Source: Paenibacillus aceris (GTDB lineage: Bacteria; Bacillota; Bacilli; Paenibacillales; NBRC-103111). Taken from it: 64,000 bases of DNA. A model generated the notes under the pieces. That model had not been told where the DNA came from, did no database searches, and was given only the letters and a program-made list of their open reading frames with translations. Location: assembly GCF_017874035.1 (NCBI RefSeq), contig NZ_JAGGKV010000006.1, positions 327,301-391,300 on the forward strand, in the 5' to 3' direction. Shown here piece after piece: positions 52,901 through 62,469 of this stretch; position 1 is the first letter of the stretch; each line of letters begins with the position of its first letter. Position numbers and translations under genes: made by a program.

Positions 52901-55900
52901 AAACAGTAAAGTTCAATGTACTCCCCTTGACAGTTGCGCCCATGTAACTGCCATTGGCAAGGAAATCCAAGCTAAAGTTTGGATCTTCACTCATGTAAAC
53001 GCGCATATTGCGCATGGATTGAAGTAATGACTCCTGAGACAGATCATTGGCTACGATAACGGTTCTAGCATTCGTTTGGCCCCAAGTACCATCATGGTTA
53101 TCTTCTCCGTAGGTTGGTGCAACATGCCATCCAAGATCCAACGCTTTGAAGAACTTCCCTTCGGCATTCGCATAACCGTAGTGACCTGAACCATTCCCGA
53201 CTTCTAACATGGTAAACAATTTATCTACGTTTCGATCGTATGGCATGAAATTATTGAACGCATTAGCCGACATATCCGGGTGATTGAACTGTGCCACCAC
53301 ATCGTCGTAAGTCAACACCCATGCATAATATTTACTTAAATCTTGATATTGGCCTGCGTTTTGCTTGCGGTCAATAAAGTTCTGCGTTCCAAAAACGTTC
53401 GAATGTCCCCAAGTCGTTGAAGTCATCTCAAAAGCAGGGAATACAACGAATTGATCGTTCTTCGTATATTGGTTTGCTAGATTCTTGGTAAGCTGCCAAT
53501 CGGCACCCCCCGTACGCTCTGGTGATCCTTTATGGTCTACTGTATCTTGACCCACTAACGCTGCGTCAATGTCATGCGAATGGTCGGAAAAAGCAAAGAA
53601 ATCATAATTATGCGCTTTAGCCGCTAATAGGGCTTCTTCCGGTGTACCAGCGGCATCGTGAGAGATGTCGGTATGATTATGCGTCGTACCTCGGTAATGC
53701 GTGCCTCCAGTAAACACAGGGACTACACTGAAAGTCCACGTATACGTGCCTGCATTCCCTTTGGTATCCTTCACATTTACGTTAACAGTATGATCGCCGA
53801 TAGCCAGATCTGAATTGATTTGCAGCTGAATTTGCTCGGCTGTAGCCGTTGCTTGCACAGATTGACCATCCAATGTTACAGCTAAAGTAGCTAAGTCAAG
53901 GCCGCTTGGTTCAAAATACTGAACAGAGATTAATGGTTGTCTATCCTCTGTCTTCGTACCTTGAATCGGCGTTTCATCTAGAAACTGAGGCGCAAATGTA
54001 TCCGCTACGACGGAAATGGAATAAGGCGCATTGGGAGAGCCGGACTGCTTTGCCGTAGTGGCGTCCTTAGCTTCAATATAATATTCAAAAGTGCTTCCAG
54101 CAGGCACCGATGCTGCCGGCAAAGTGACGCTATAAGAATTTTGATCTGTAGAAGTCATTGGTAACGCCGAATAAGTAGTACCGCCAGTTGCCCTGTAATA
54201 GAGCGTAACCGAACTCGCATTTTTAGCGCTAGCCACGAACTTAATATCTGTATCGATATAAGCTTGAGTTACCGCTTGATGCGTTAGCGATAGTTCCTTT
54301 ATCTCTACGATATCAGCTACCGATCTTGGGAATACTTGATATCCGCTGTTATAAGGCGAAGTGGAATCATATTGACTGAAGATACCCGTGAAGGTATAAG
54401 TAGCATCTTTTTGGATGTCTGATGCGGTATTTATGCCGCTTGCGGTCGTTACCCTAAGTGTAATCGTCTTCCCTGCCGCATCAGCTACAGTCACATTATA
54501 GCCATTGCCGGAGATAGCTGGGATGTCGGTAATCTTGCCAGTAAATTTAACCAACGAGCCTTCCAGCGGTTCAGCCTTCGTGTTGTCTATTAAATTAACA
54601 ATGGTAGATTCCACAGGAACCGGGAGCGTATCTGTCCCCTTTTTGACTACCGTAGTAGGTGTGATTTCTGTTAAACCATTATAGAATTGAACAGCACCTG
54701 TCACCGCAACAACATCACCCTGAGCAACCGTAACGCCTTGTGGTAAAGCTCCAAATACAGCGATGCCTCCTGTGCTATCTTGCATATAAAAGGTGTTAGC
54801 TGCCGTTATTTCGTTATTGCCAATAACAACGCCTTGGATCGTAAATACTTGATTAATCTTATCTGATTTTCCAGCGCTGTCATTTGTCCGTAAGCTGCTA
54901 ATCGGTGTTACGACCGTATTGTCAGCTTTAGTGATTTTGGTCAATGGACCTTCTAAGTTGAGACCATTCACACTTGTCGTTAATTGAGACACATAAACAT
55001 CATCTGTCCCAGCGCTGAATGTAAAGGTGAAGGAACCGTCGGCGCCTGCAACAGCATGGTCTTGGCCATCCGCTGTTGAGATAAAACGGCTGCCTCCTGC
55101 AGCAAGGTTATATACATAAACTTGGGAGTTTGCCGCTGCGGCTCCGGCAGCACCTACGACTTTTCCAACCAAGCCAGCATCAACGTAATAACTCAGTTTG
55201 CTAGCGCTTAGCCCCGCACTGGCTGCAGCCTGTTTTATCATAACGGAGCTGCTCTCTGTTTTATCTGCATCCCGGGTTGTCAGATACACTTGTGTTTGGT
55301 TAGCAGAATTATCAAAATTTAAATTAAATTTACCGGTACTATCTGCATATACAGCAGCTGTAACAGCTACGCTTGCCGTATCCGGATTGTTTAAATATAA
55401 AGAAACATATGTAGACGGCGTGACAGAAGCTCTATTTCCTATTACACTACCTACCATTCCTTGATTGGTAAACTGAATTTGTTGTGGAATCGGCTGTGCG
55501 CTCTTGGAAACTACAACTGCCGGAGTCTCTGAATTTCTTGGGGGAATGATAGGCCCAACCACAAAGTCCGTATTATTATTATCAGTATCCCAACCAGCAC
55601 CTTTACCGTTTGCCGAGTTACTGCCATCCTCTGATTTGCGCTGTGCACTTGTGGCATTACCCAGTGTAGCTGTAGGAGCTGAACCCTCATATTCATTGGC
55701 GCCTCCAAACCCGACAAAATCAATCACAGCGGGATCCGCTTTCCCCGTAATGGAGGCTGTTTTATTGACTAATGCCACTTTCCCTGCAGTTCCTGACATG
55801 TTGAGGGTTCCAGTTGCATCCGGGGTTGGAAGATTTGGCTGTGAACCGGATCCAGCAGCTTCTTGAATTAAGTAAAAACTATGTGCTTTTATTTCGCCTG

Positions 55901-56189
55901 CAAGTACCGTAGCTGCCCATGATGTACCCGCTGATGAGGTATATTGTACACTCCATCCAGTCAAATCTACGTCAACATCCGTAGGATTATAAAGCTCAAT
56001 AAAATCGTTTTTATATGTTGCCCCCGAATTGCCTCCCCCACCGTTCACTTGGCTGATCACAATGTGATCACTGGCCGCGGAAGCCTTGGGTACCGACAAT
56101 CCACTCATTGGTAGCAGCGAACCAACAAACAAACAAGAAGCTAACCCGACGCTTGTCCATTTCTTCAATTTGTTAAACGAAGCGATCAT
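49944..56189 (-). CDS. Giant SLH-anchored exoprotein with PHP-type metallohydrolase domain
   Basis: 2081 residues. Signal peptide about 1-39 (cleavage after ASA); lamin-tail domain about 40-200 ('NDFIELYNPTDVDVDLTGWS'); beta-sandwich modules to about 430; YhcR-type OB-fold about 440-630 ('TFYMQDSTGGIAVFGALPQG'); Ig/FN3-like modules; CehA/PHP-like metallohydrolase about 830-1130 with 'HYRGTTHNHTDISHDAAGTP' and 'FFAFSDHSHD'; CARDB-like about 1240-1340; a glutamine-amidotransferase-like segment about 1350-1470; second OB-fold about 1600-1740; three SLH repeats at about 1895-2081 ('GHWAEKSIIELVQKGSINGY'). SLH domains bind pyruvylated cell-wall polymers, so the enzyme is displayed on the surface. 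It probably hydrolyses phosphoesters or nucleic acids. Domain borders are approximate. It has its own terminator. Confidence 0.88.
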   Translation of the reverse strand: MIASFNKLKKWTSVGLASCLFVGSLLPMSGLSVPKASAASDHIVISQVNGGGGNSGATYKNDFIELYNPTDVDVDLTGWSVQYTSSAGTSWAATVLAGEIKAHSFYLIQEAAGSGSQPNLPTPDATGTLNMSGTAGKVALVNKTASITGKADPAVIDFVGFGGANEYEGSAPTATLGNATSAQRKSEDGSNSANGKGAGWDTDNNNTDFVVGPIIPPRNSETPAVVVSKSAQPIPQQIQFTNQGMVGSVIGNRASVTPSTYVSLYLNNPDTASVAVTAAVYADSTGKFNLNFDNSANQTQVYLTTRDADKTESSSVMIKQAAASAGLSASKLSYYVDAGLVGKVVGAAGAAAANSQVYVYNLAAGGSRFISTADGQDHAVAGADGSFTFTFSAGTDDVYVSQLTTSVNGLNLEGPLTKITKADNTVVTPISSLRTNDSAGKSDKINQVFTIQGVVIGNNEITAANTFYMQDSTGGIAVFGALPQGVTVAQGDVVAVTGAVQFYNGLTEITPTTVVKKGTDTLPVPVESTIVNLIDNTKAEPLEGSLVKFTGKITDIPAISGNGYNVTVADAAGKTITLRVTTASGINTASDIQKDATYTFTGIFSQYDSTSPYNSGYQVFPRSVADIVEIKELSLTHQAVTQAYIDTDIKFVASAKNASSVTLYYRATGGTTYSALPMTSTDQNSYSVTLPAASVPAGSTFEYYIEAKDATTAKQSGSPNAPYSISVVADTFAPQFLDETPIQGTKTEDRQPLISVQYFEPSGLDLATLAVTLDGQSVQATATAEQIQLQINSDLAIGDHTVNVNVKDTKGNAGTYTWTFSVVPVFTGGTHYRGTTHNHTDISHDAAGTPEEALLAAKAHNYDFFAFSDHSHDIDAALVGQDTVDHKGSPERTGGADWQLTKNLANQYTKNDQFVVFPAFEMTSTTWGHSNVFGTQNFIDRKQNAGQYQDLSKYYAWVLTYDDVVAQFNHPDMSANAFNNFMPYDRNVDKLFTMLEVGNGSGHYGYANAEGKFFKALDLGWHVAPTYGEDNHDGTWGQTNARTVIVANDLSQESLLQSMRNMRVYMSEDPNFSLDFLANGSYMGATVKGSTLNFTVSGKDHVVEAKTMPEYSYLSNTYKSDDRIAKVELITNGNKVVSSISPMSTDFTWNPTVDITGGQQWFVVKVTQMDGERIYSAPIWSQVVTTDVKISGINVVGDSLVAGSPSTLEAGLTNLGSQDLSNLNVHFYYDTVDAAHLIGDATVASITSKGTATARVTWTNPLQGDHTLIAVLDTPPGDSPLDNQFNQSVTIKASLGIKVMIDASHKNENTTLDAGTYKDNLKSFTKQLQQEGYTVVENTSPLTSASLSDVKVLMFTHPSVAVTADESAVIAAFVQAGGSLLLTEKSNNSSNPTISNNLLQQLGSTIQVSNDGIFDTSLDGNFWTPPIGTNTFTVRLHPGIVKNYITDRSLTVEYYSGASLEKVGHEALVDSDKVTILVKGNETTFQDKISSGGYAYDTTDDGSGGSAIPAIASEEVGNGRIIVSGMNAFNDKQMDESYNAKGNNELGLNAINWLAHRETRIDTIAKARTMPDGTPEVIEGTVVTGSNIFFDAFYVQDATGGIMAFKELPENSLVEGDTVRIYGQMKTFENNKELDFNAFNLDVIKTGHTDPVTPRKLTTDQATLEENQGMLVKVTGRVVSKFDDNSYVINDGTGPVLVFTDGYIVNQSGPVPSLAVGDTLEAVGLASKNTEGTRIRVRNTKELVKLSTPVDVAPANTGGGGGAALAPNTEIIYANNGGTVTLNGAKIAIPAGSVNGNISNFKVTVNKVTDTSSLPIDASSKLISDVFDISKDIAGEFSKPVQITLPFDKNKVDMDQSLIGIYWLNEETKKWIPLDNPQVDSSNATVTGSVNHFTKFAVLVTSKPAIPVAFSDTKGHWAEKSIIELVQKGSINGYPDGTFKPNENITRAEFVSMIVKAFNLKEQVGKVFADTSSHWAKSFIATAASQGIVNGYTDTTFGPDDSISREQMAAIIVRAAQINSVAEATAYTDNSEISEWAKAAISTANSARLMNGYEDGTIRPKGNTTRAEAATVILRALTFKK

Positions 56190-56389
56190 GTATACATTTC
56201 CTCTCTTTCATCAAAACCTAGATTCCATGCACCTGGTTGAATAGCATCGTAAACTTCATCTTTCCCTATCATTCTGCCCTCATTTCTCATCAAATCTCTA
56301 CGATGATTGTCCCCTTCATCTTGTTATGGGCGCACTTCAACATTCTACTTGGCGATTATACGGAGATTATTAACCCAAGGTTTTTTCTT

Positions 56390-56404
56390 TGTAAACGCTT
56401 TTAC
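56390..56404. promoter_or_regulatory. cre-like site between the exoprotein and HupE-like genes
   Basis: TGTAAACGCTTTTAC matches the CcpA cre consensus closely. It lies about 200 bp upstream of the exoprotein start and 104 bp upstream of the HupE-like gene. I see no other clear signal in 56190-56507. Confidence 0.5.
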
Positions 56405-56507
56405 TTGAAGTTTACATTAGCGTAATACTGTGAAGAAGATTGTCGACTATGATTTAATAGCAGATTCATTTTTCATACTTCATGTATAACTTCGAGGAGG
56501 AGCTTCT

Positions 56508-57749
56508 TTGTTTAACCAAACATGTAATATCAATTTTAAGCGCGCTATTCGAAATACTCTGAACATGACTATACTAATAGCTTTCTTGTTGTATGCGTTC
56601 AGTTCTCACGCCTCCGCTCATGCACTCAGCGCTAGCTATACGACAATTGCTTTTGAACAAGACAAAACGGGCTTCACCTTTTCACTCGATGTACTATCAG
56701 TTATTGAAAGTATGGATGTAGATGCTAACAAAAATGGCCTATTGGATGCAGACGAACTGGAAAAGAACAAACATCGATTAGAAGAATGGATTGACGATAG
56801 TTTAGTCCTCGAGAAAGACGGGAGAGAACAAAAGGCGGAACTTACGGATTTGAAGCTCGGCAAGAAGGGGGACAAGGAGGTCCTTACTTGGGAGTTGACT
56901 TACCCTGCATTTGCACCAGGACAAACGATAAGTATCAATGACGGTCTGTACGCCGGCCCATCTGATTCCGCTTATGTAAATTTGCTTACTTCGCGGCATG
57001 GCAATCAAGTCAGCGAAACCGTTTTACAAGGAAAGAACCGTACGTGGACCACTCTCCTTGCAGAAGAACAACAACAACAACAACAACAACAACAACCGGC
57101 CCCTTCAACTTCTGCGGGTACTGCCCAGGTAGACCAACCGTTGCAACAAACGCAGCAAGCTCAGACCAGTAATCAAGGAACGGTATCTTCAGCGGATCCA
57201 GCAACATCATCATGGTTTTCCTTCTTCAAGCTGGGCATCAATCATATTCTTACCGGATACGACCATATGTTGTTTCTATTAGCGCTGCTGCTGCGCAAGC
57301 AAAGTTTTAAACAATATGCTTCCATTATTACAGCTTTCACCCTCGCACATAGCATTACATTAACTCTCGCTGTACTTGGCTTCATCAGCCTTCCTTCACG
57401 CATTGTTGAGTCTGTGATCGCCTTAAGTATTTGTTATGTCGCGTTGGAAAATATGTTCCGCAAAGAATTGCGTAACCGGTGGATCGTGACTTTCTTATTC
57501 GGTCTCATCCATGGAATCGGCTTCTCTGATATATTGCGTGAAATGAATCTACCGAAAAGTCATTTAGCTGTGGATCTTATTAGTTTTAATGTGGGAATTG
57601 AATGTATTCAATTATGCCTTGTACTCGTTTTGCTTCCTATTCTTATCTTCTTACAGAAGAAATCGTTCTTTAGGTCCACAATAAATATTGGTTCACTTGT
57701 CATTACAGCATTAGGCGGAATTTGGCTTGTTGAACGAATGTTCTTTTAG
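56508..57749 (+). CDS. HupE/UreJ-like membrane protein with EF-hand-like loop and polyGln
   Basis: 413 residues from a TTG with GAGGAGGAG upstream. Signal peptide about 1-38. Extracellular part has an EF-hand-like loop 'DVDANKNGLLDADELEKN'; a run of ten Gln (CAA repeat) and a Gln/Ser/Thr-rich linker follow. The C-terminal half (about 240-413) has five or six helices with 'GINHILTGYDHMLFLLALLL', 'TAFTLAHSITLTLAVLGF' and 'FGLIHGIGFSDILREM', the HupE/UreJ_2 signature with conserved His/Asp that may bind nickel or another metal. It may take part in metal uptake, but no hydrogenase or urease genes are adjacent. A terminator follows. Confidence 0.82.
   Translation: MFNQTCNINFKRAIRNTLNMTILIAFLLYAFSSHASAHALSASYTTIAFEQDKTGFTFSLDVLSVIESMDVDANKNGLLDADELEKNKHRLEEWIDDSLVLEKDGREQKAELTDLKLGKKGDKEVLTWELTYPAFAPGQTISINDGLYAGPSDSAYVNLLTSRHGNQVSETVLQGKNRTWTTLLAEEQQQQQQQQQPAPSTSAGTAQVDQPLQQTQQAQTSNQGTVSSADPATSSWFSFFKLGINHILTGYDHMLFLLALLLRKQSFKQYASIITAFTLAHSITLTLAVLGFISLPSRIVESVIALSICYVALENMFRKELRNRWIVTFLFGLIHGIGFSDILREMNLPKSHLAVDLISFNVGIECIQLCLVLVLLPILIFLQKKSFFRSTINIGSLVITALGGIWLVERMFF
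57068..57095 (+). repeat. CAA trinucleotide repeat (polyGln)
   Basis: About nine CAA units in the HupE-like gene, coding ten Gln with flanking codons. Slippage would alter length without shifting the frame. Confidence 0.9.
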
Positions 57750-57796
57750 ATAAAGTAAGCTCCCCTTCCGTGTATATGAGGGGGGCAGAAGAAATT

Positions 57797-57853
57797 AAAA
57801 AAAGTCTGCTTGATCTCCGCTGCTTAGTCGCAGGAGTTTAAGCAGACTTTTTA
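57797..57853 (+). terminator. Terminator of the HupE-like gene
   Basis: AAAAAGTCTGCTT and AAGCAGACTTTTT arms around an inner hairpin, ending in TTTTT. The rest of 57854-57992 shows no feature I can support. Confidence 0.85.
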
Positions 57854-57992
57854 GTGATTCCGAGGAGTAAATTTCTCGAACGATAGTAGTTCCATTGAAC
57901 TGATTCGATTATTCAATCCTATAAAATCCATTTACCATCACATATCCACTAAGCTCTTGAATATATTTAGTAACAAGCTTTTTTTTACATCT

Positions 57993-58021
57993 AAATCATT
58001 GCTCTGTGCATGCCATACGAT
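57993..58021 (+). promoter_or_regulatory. Sigma-E-like sporulation promoter
   Basis: -10 CATACGAT (58014-58021) fits the sigma-E consensus CATACANT; -35-like AAATCATT (57993-58000) is 13 bp upstream. It lies 52 bp before yhbH, whose B. subtilis relative is, as I recall, in the mother-cell programme. Confidence 0.55.
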
Positions 58022-58072
58022 AAGGGTAAGCTGCTACTTGCCTAGGAAGATCACCCCCAAGGAGGTGTCAAC

Positions 58073-59230
58073 ATGACAGAACCCCTATTTACCGTTTCCC
58101 GTGAGGATTGGTCATTGCACCGTAAAGGGTACCAAGATCAAACCCGACACCAAGAGAAGGTCAAAGATGCCATTAAACAGAACCTCCCTGATTTGGTTAC
58201 AGATGAAAGTATTGTTATGTCCAACGGGAAGCAGGTCGTGAAGGTACCTATCAAGAGTCTGGATGAGTACCGTTTTCGTTATAACTTTAACAAAGGGAAA
58301 CATGTCGGACAGGGAGACGGCGACTCACAAGTGGGTGATGTGTTAGGAACTGACCCTCAGCCCGCTCAAGGTCCAGGAAAAGGCGAGGGTGCGGGCGACC
58401 AGGCTGGTGAAGATTATTATGAGGCCGAAGTCAGCATGGAGGAGCTGCAAGCGATGCTGTTCTCTGAGCTGGAGCTGCCAAATTTACAGAAAAAAGAGAA
58501 GCGCAACATGACGACCACAGAAGTAATTTTCAACGACATCCGCAAAAAAGGCATCATGTCCAACATCGATAAAAAACGCACCATCATAGAAAATTTGCGC
58601 CGTAATTCACGCTCGAATTCGCCGGGTATTCACCATATAAGCCCCGATGACCTTCGTTTCAAAACGTGGGATGAAGTCGAGAAGCCGCACTCGAATGCTC
58701 TTATTATTGCAATGATGGATACGTCAGGTTCCATGGGATCCTTTGAGAAATACATCGCACGCAGCTTCTTCTTCTGGATGACGCGGTTTCTGCGCACGAA
58801 ATACGAGAACGTGGAGATTGTGTTCATTGCTCACCATACGGAAGCCAAAGAGGTCACCGAAGAGGAGTTTTTCACAAAAGGCGAAAGCGGCGGCACGATC
58901 TGCTCCTCGGCGTACCAAACCGCCATCGATATTATCGATAAACGCTACCCGCCCTCGCAGTTTAATATTTATCCTTTCCATTTCTCCGATGGAGATAATT
59001 TAACGTCGGATAACGAACGCTGCGTGAAACTCATCACCCAATTAATGGAGCGCTGCAATATGTTTGGTTATGGCGAGGTGAATCAATATAACCGCAGCTC
59101 CACGCTGATGTCCGCTTTTCGCCATATTCACGATCCTAAATTTCTGCACTATGTCATTCGCGAAAAAGGCGAAGTTTACAAAGCGTTGAAAACCTTTTTT
59201 ACCAAGCAGGAGGGAGTGGCTGTTCCGTGA
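58073..59230 (+). CDS. yhbH: DUF444 / YhbH sporulation-associated VWA-like protein
   Basis: 385 residues from the ATG at 58073 (AAGGAGG 7-8 bases upstream). DUF444 family: '[20 protein letters not shown]' at the N-terminus, a Gly-rich acidic linker near 90-115, and a VWA-like C-terminal part with '[20 protein letters not shown]' (MIDAS DxSxS). '[20 protein letters not shown]' is also typical. Members (YhbH, YeaH) are linked to the PrkA kinase and SpoVR. Here prkA is not adjacent, and spoVR overlaps by 4 bp (GTGA), giving coupled translation. Mother-cell expression fits the sigma-E-like promoter. Confidence 0.92.
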   Translation: MTEPLFTVSREDWSLHRKGYQDQTRHQEKVKDAIKQNLPDLVTDESIVMSNGKQVVKVPIKSLDEYRFRYNFNKGKHVGQGDGDSQVGDVLGTDPQPAQGPGKGEGAGDQAGEDYYEAEVSMEELQAMLFSELELPNLQKKEKRNMTTTEVIFNDIRKKGIMSNIDKKRTIIENLRRNSRSNSPGIHHISPDDLRFKTWDEVEKPHSNALIIAMMDTSGSMGSFEKYIARSFFFWMTRFLRTKYENVEIVFIAHHTEAKEVTEEEFFTKGESGGTICSSAYQTAIDIIDKRYPPSQFNIYPFHFSDGDNLTSDNERCVKLITQLMERCNMFGYGEVNQYNRSSTLMSAFRHIHDPKFLHYVIREKGEVYKALKTFFTKQEGVAVP

Positions 59231-60660
59231 GTAAATCCGAAATTCAGCAGCTTGAATATGCCATTGATGAGATAACGGAGATTGCTAAAGGGTTTGGGCT
59301 CGACTTCTATCCGATGAGGTACGAAATTTGTCCCGCCGAAATTATTTATACGTTTGGGGCTTATGGAATGCCAACCCGTTATAGCCATTGGAGCTTCGGG
59401 AAAAATTTTCACCGCATGAAGACGCAATACGACCTGGGGTTAAGCAAAATTTACGAGTTAGTCATCAACTCCGACCCTTGCTACGCATTTTTACTGGATG
59501 GCAACTCGCTCATTCAAAATAAGCTTATCGTTGCTCACGTGCTGGCGCACTGTGATTTTTTCAAAAACAACGTCCGCTTCTCCAAAACGAACCGTAACAT
59601 GGTCGAGAGCATGTCCGCCACGGCGGAGCGCATCAGGCAGTATGAAATCGACCACGGCATTGATGAAGTCGAACAATTCATTGACGCGGTGCTTGCGATT
59701 CAAGAGCATATTGATCCTGTGCTCACCCTTTCCTACAGGCAGGCACGCAATCGTCAAGAAACCAACAGAGCCTCAGCCCCTGCTGCTCGTTCTGAAGCGA
59801 CTTATGGCTATGAAGACTTATGGAGTCTTGACCCCAAAAACAAACCCGCTCCAGCGGCAGACAAAGAGGAAGTCAGACGCTTCCCGCCAAAGCCCGAAAA
59901 GGATATTCTGCTCTTTATCGAGGAGAATGCGCCGTATATGGAGGATTGGCAGCGCGATATTCTGACCATGCTGCGCGATGAGATGCTGTATTTCTGGCCG
60001 CAGTTGGAGACCAAAATCATGAACGAAGGCTGGGCTTCGTACTGGCATCAACGCATATTGCGCGAAATGGATTTGACCGAAGAAGAAACAATTGAATACT
60101 CCAAACTCAACTCGTCCGTCGTCGTTCCCTCCCGACATACGCTGAATCCGTATTATTTGGGGGTCAAAATTTTCGAAGACATCGAGAAGCACTGGGACAA
60201 TCCGACCGAAGAGGAAATGCGCATTCAAGGCCGTAAGAAAGGGGAAGGCCGGAGCAAAATGTTCGAGGTGCGCGAGTATGAATCCGATACCTCTTTTATC
60301 CGAAATTATTTGAATAAACCGTTGGTGGAGGAACTGGATTTATATATTTTTGAGAAGAAAGGTCCAGAGTGGAAAATTACCGATAAAACATGGGAACATA
60401 CTCGGGATCAATTGTTCGCCTCGCGCGTCAACGGCGGTTTCCCCTACATTGTAGTGGAGGATGGCGATTACCAACGCAACGGCGAGTTGTATTTGAAGCA
60501 TTGTTACGAAGGGGTCGAATTGGATCTCAAATACGTTGAACGAACGCTCCCCTATATTTACAAGCTCTGGGGCAAGTCCATTCACATGCATACGGTCGTG
60601 GAAGAGAAACCGGTTTTGTTCTCTTTTGACGGTAAGAAGCATCATCGCAGGTTTCTTTAA
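59227..60660 (+). CDS. spoVR: SpoVR family protein
   Basis: 477 residues from a GTG at 59227 that overlaps the yhbH stop. SpoVR hallmarks: '[20 protein letters not shown]'-like N-terminus ([20 protein letters not shown]), '[20 protein letters not shown]', 'NDPC'-type segment ([15 protein letters not shown]), and '[15 protein letters not shown]' in the core. B. subtilis SpoVR is needed for normal spore-cortex formation; its biochemical role is unclear. It has no signal peptide or membrane helix. It is the second gene of the pair and is followed by a strong terminator. Confidence 0.95.
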   Translation: MSKSEIQQLEYAIDEITEIAKGFGLDFYPMRYEICPAEIIYTFGAYGMPTRYSHWSFGKNFHRMKTQYDLGLSKIYELVINSDPCYAFLLDGNSLIQNKLIVAHVLAHCDFFKNNVRFSKTNRNMVESMSATAERIRQYEIDHGIDEVEQFIDAVLAIQEHIDPVLTLSYRQARNRQETNRASAPAARSEATYGYEDLWSLDPKNKPAPAADKEEVRRFPPKPEKDILLFIEENAPYMEDWQRDILTMLRDEMLYFWPQLETKIMNEGWASYWHQRILREMDLTEEETIEYSKLNSSVVVPSRHTLNPYYLGVKIFEDIEKHWDNPTEEEMRIQGRKKGEGRSKMFEVREYESDTSFIRNYLNKPLVEELDLYIFEKKGPEWKITDKTWEHTRDQLFASRVNGGFPYIVVEDGDYQRNGELYLKHCYEGVELDLKYVERTLPYIYKLWGKSIHMHTVVEEKPVLFSFDGKKHHRRFL

Positions 60661-60665
60661 GGGAA

Positions 60666-60710
60666 AAAAACCGGCCGAGTGCGCGAGCGCATCTGGCCGG
60701 TTTCTGTTAT
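60666..60710 (+). terminator. Terminator after spoVR
   Basis: AAACCGGCC (60668-60676) pairs with GGCCGGTTT (60695-60703) with an inner GCGC/GCGC stem. The T-run is weak (CTGTTATTTATT). Confidence 0.7.
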
Positions 60711-60824
60711 TTATTCAAGACTGAACAGCCTGTCCATGGATATTTGCAAGTCGTTAAAAACATTTGATTGGATTATTTCGATAACTGCCATCCTGAAGCG
60801 AATAAACATGAACCATTCGTTGTT

Positions 60825-62288
60825 TCATTCCTCCAACTCCATCCATTCATTTACAACGTCCATAGCACCTTTAAAACACTGTCTCCCTTTATTCGTTAAT
60901 CCATCCTTCGCCTTCTCATATTCCGCACCCAGCATCCATTTCGCATTTTGTTCCTTCACCCGATTAAATTCCTGCCAGCGTTGTTTCAGCGCAATAAAAT
61001 AGGTTCGATCTCTTTCATCGACGGTTTGCCTGCCCAGCTGCTCCAGACACTGTGACATCTCAATTTCTTTCGCTGCTTTTTGATCATCCCAATAACGGAT
61101 TTTATCCGCATCCCTGGAATCAATCATCGCAACCATGATGGCTCGCATCCCAAGTGCGCATTCCACCCAGCGGTCAATTGCCGCTTGAAGGTGATGAGCA
61201 TCTTTGGGATCAGGCAGCTTAAATTGCGAAATCACAGAACGAAGCGATAAGCTGTCTCGCGTCGTTTCCTGAATATGATCATTCATCAGGTAAATCGACT
61301 GCTGCTGAATCTCCGTCGAGGCGAGTACCTCCTCACAACCTGCAGCAACCTCCTCTATCATGGCAGACGTTTGATTCAAGGCATCCGAAATTGACGAACT
61401 GCTGCCCATCATTACCAAGAAGCGGCCATCCATTTCTTTCATCTGTCCCAAAATACGATCAAGGAACAAAGCCATCTCATCATACTCCTGCATGGAAGCT
61501 TCCATTGTCGCTACCCCGGTGCCAACGGCATGCTGCATCTGATCAATCCCTTCTTTTAACCCGTTTGCGTTTCCCGTTACAGATATAATCTGCTCGTTAA
61601 TGTTGACCGTAGCTTGCTGGGTCTGTACAGCCAACTTGGAAATCTCACCGGCCACAACGGCAAATCCCCTACCCTGTTCACCGGCGCGAACAGCCTCGAT
61701 ATTGGCATTCAGCGCCAGCATTTGAGTTTGTCTGGATATTTCTTTGATCTGATGGACGATGCCTGTAATTTGGCTAATTGTGCTGTTCAACTGCTTCATG
61801 CCTTCATGAATGCTGGCGCTATCCCTGGATATTCGAAACATCTGTTCCTTCGAAGACAGAATGTCCTGTTTACCCGCTGATACCTTTTCCGAAAAAAGAT
61901 TGGCGTCTCGTAACAACTCGCTGTTGCTTTGCCCTAAACTATGTATAACGCGATAAATCTGCGACATATTCTCAGCCATCTGCTGTATGGTTTCCGATGT
62001 ATCTTGCATGCCGATGGCTATTTCGCGAACTGTGCTCGTAACACCCTCCACCTGATCAGCAATGACGATCGATTGTTCACTCATATTTACCATTTTCAAA
62101 TGCAGATACTCGGAAGAACGATTAACGACTCGGATCATGGCTTTTAAACTGCTCATCGCTTTCTTAAAGGCCACGATCAGAACAGGTTGGCGACCTTTCG
62201 AAGCAAGCTTCATACTAAAATCACCAGATGCCATGCCCATCAATTTGTCTTCCATCCATTGGTTCGCAGAAGAACGAAAAACCTTCAT
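60825..62288 (-). CDS. Soluble methyl-accepting chemotaxis-type protein with C-terminal helical sensor
   Basis: 487 residues from the ATG at 62288 (GGGGGTGG upstream; the frame extends to 62360 across the leader terminator). No true membrane helix. The MCP signalling hairpin is in the middle: 'QTQMLALNANIEAVRAGEQG' then 'RGFAVVAGEISKLAVQTQQA', followed by long coiled coil to about 370. The last 110 residues ('IDRWVECALGMRAIMVAMID', 'YFIALKQRWQEFNRVKEQNA') look like a four-helix sensor placed after the signalling domain, the reverse of the usual order. It probably signals to CheA from the cytoplasm. A sigma-D-like promoter and a terminator hairpin lie upstream. Confidence 0.87.
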   Translation of the reverse strand: MKVFRSSANQWMEDKLMGMASGDFSMKLASKGRQPVLIVAFKKAMSSLKAMIRVVNRSSEYLHLKMVNMSEQSIVIADQVEGVTSTVREIAIGMQDTSETIQQMAENMSQIYRVIHSLGQSNSELLRDANLFSEKVSAGKQDILSSKEQMFRISRDSASIHEGMKQLNSTISQITGIVHQIKEISRQTQMLALNANIEAVRAGEQGRGFAVVAGEISKLAVQTQQATVNINEQIISVTGNANGLKEGIDQMQHAVGTGVATMEASMQEYDEMALFLDRILGQMKEMDGRFLVMMGSSSSISDALNQTSAMIEEVAAGCEEVLASTEIQQQSIYLMNDHIQETTRDSLSLRSVISQFKLPDPKDAHHLQAAIDRWVECALGMRAIMVAMIDSRDADKIRYWDDQKAAKEIEMSQCLEQLGRQTVDERDRTYFIALKQRWQEFNRVKEQNAKWMLGAEYEKAKDGLTNKGRQCFKGAMDVVNEWMELEE

Positions 62289-62328
62289 TCGAGCCACCCC
62301 CGTTGAAATTTTGTTATAAAAAGAATAT

Positions 62329-62407
62329 AAAAAAAGCTCTAAAACACCCCCAACAAGCAAGACAAAAAAACTTTGTCTTTTCTGCTAGTTTCAGGTTTTC
62401 AGAGCTT
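62329..62407 (-). terminator. Leader terminator before the MCP gene
   Basis: GTTTTAGAGCTT/AAGCTCTGAAAAC-type outer stem (62335-62345 with 62395-62407) encloses an AGACAAA/TTTGTCT hairpin; seven T follow on the minus strand, about 40 nt before the start codon. No minus-strand gene lies upstream, so it must act on the MCP leader. Confidence 0.75.
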
Positions 62408-62469
62408 CATTGCTCAATATGCGCTTCACGACGTTGTGAAGAGGTTTTCTCTTAATTTCGCCCCCACTA

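Noticed and set aside
62329..62460. c-di-GMP riboswitch in the MCP leader
   Set aside because: An AATGAAGCT element is present, but the remaining consensus of class I or II could not be matched by eye; only the terminator is supported.
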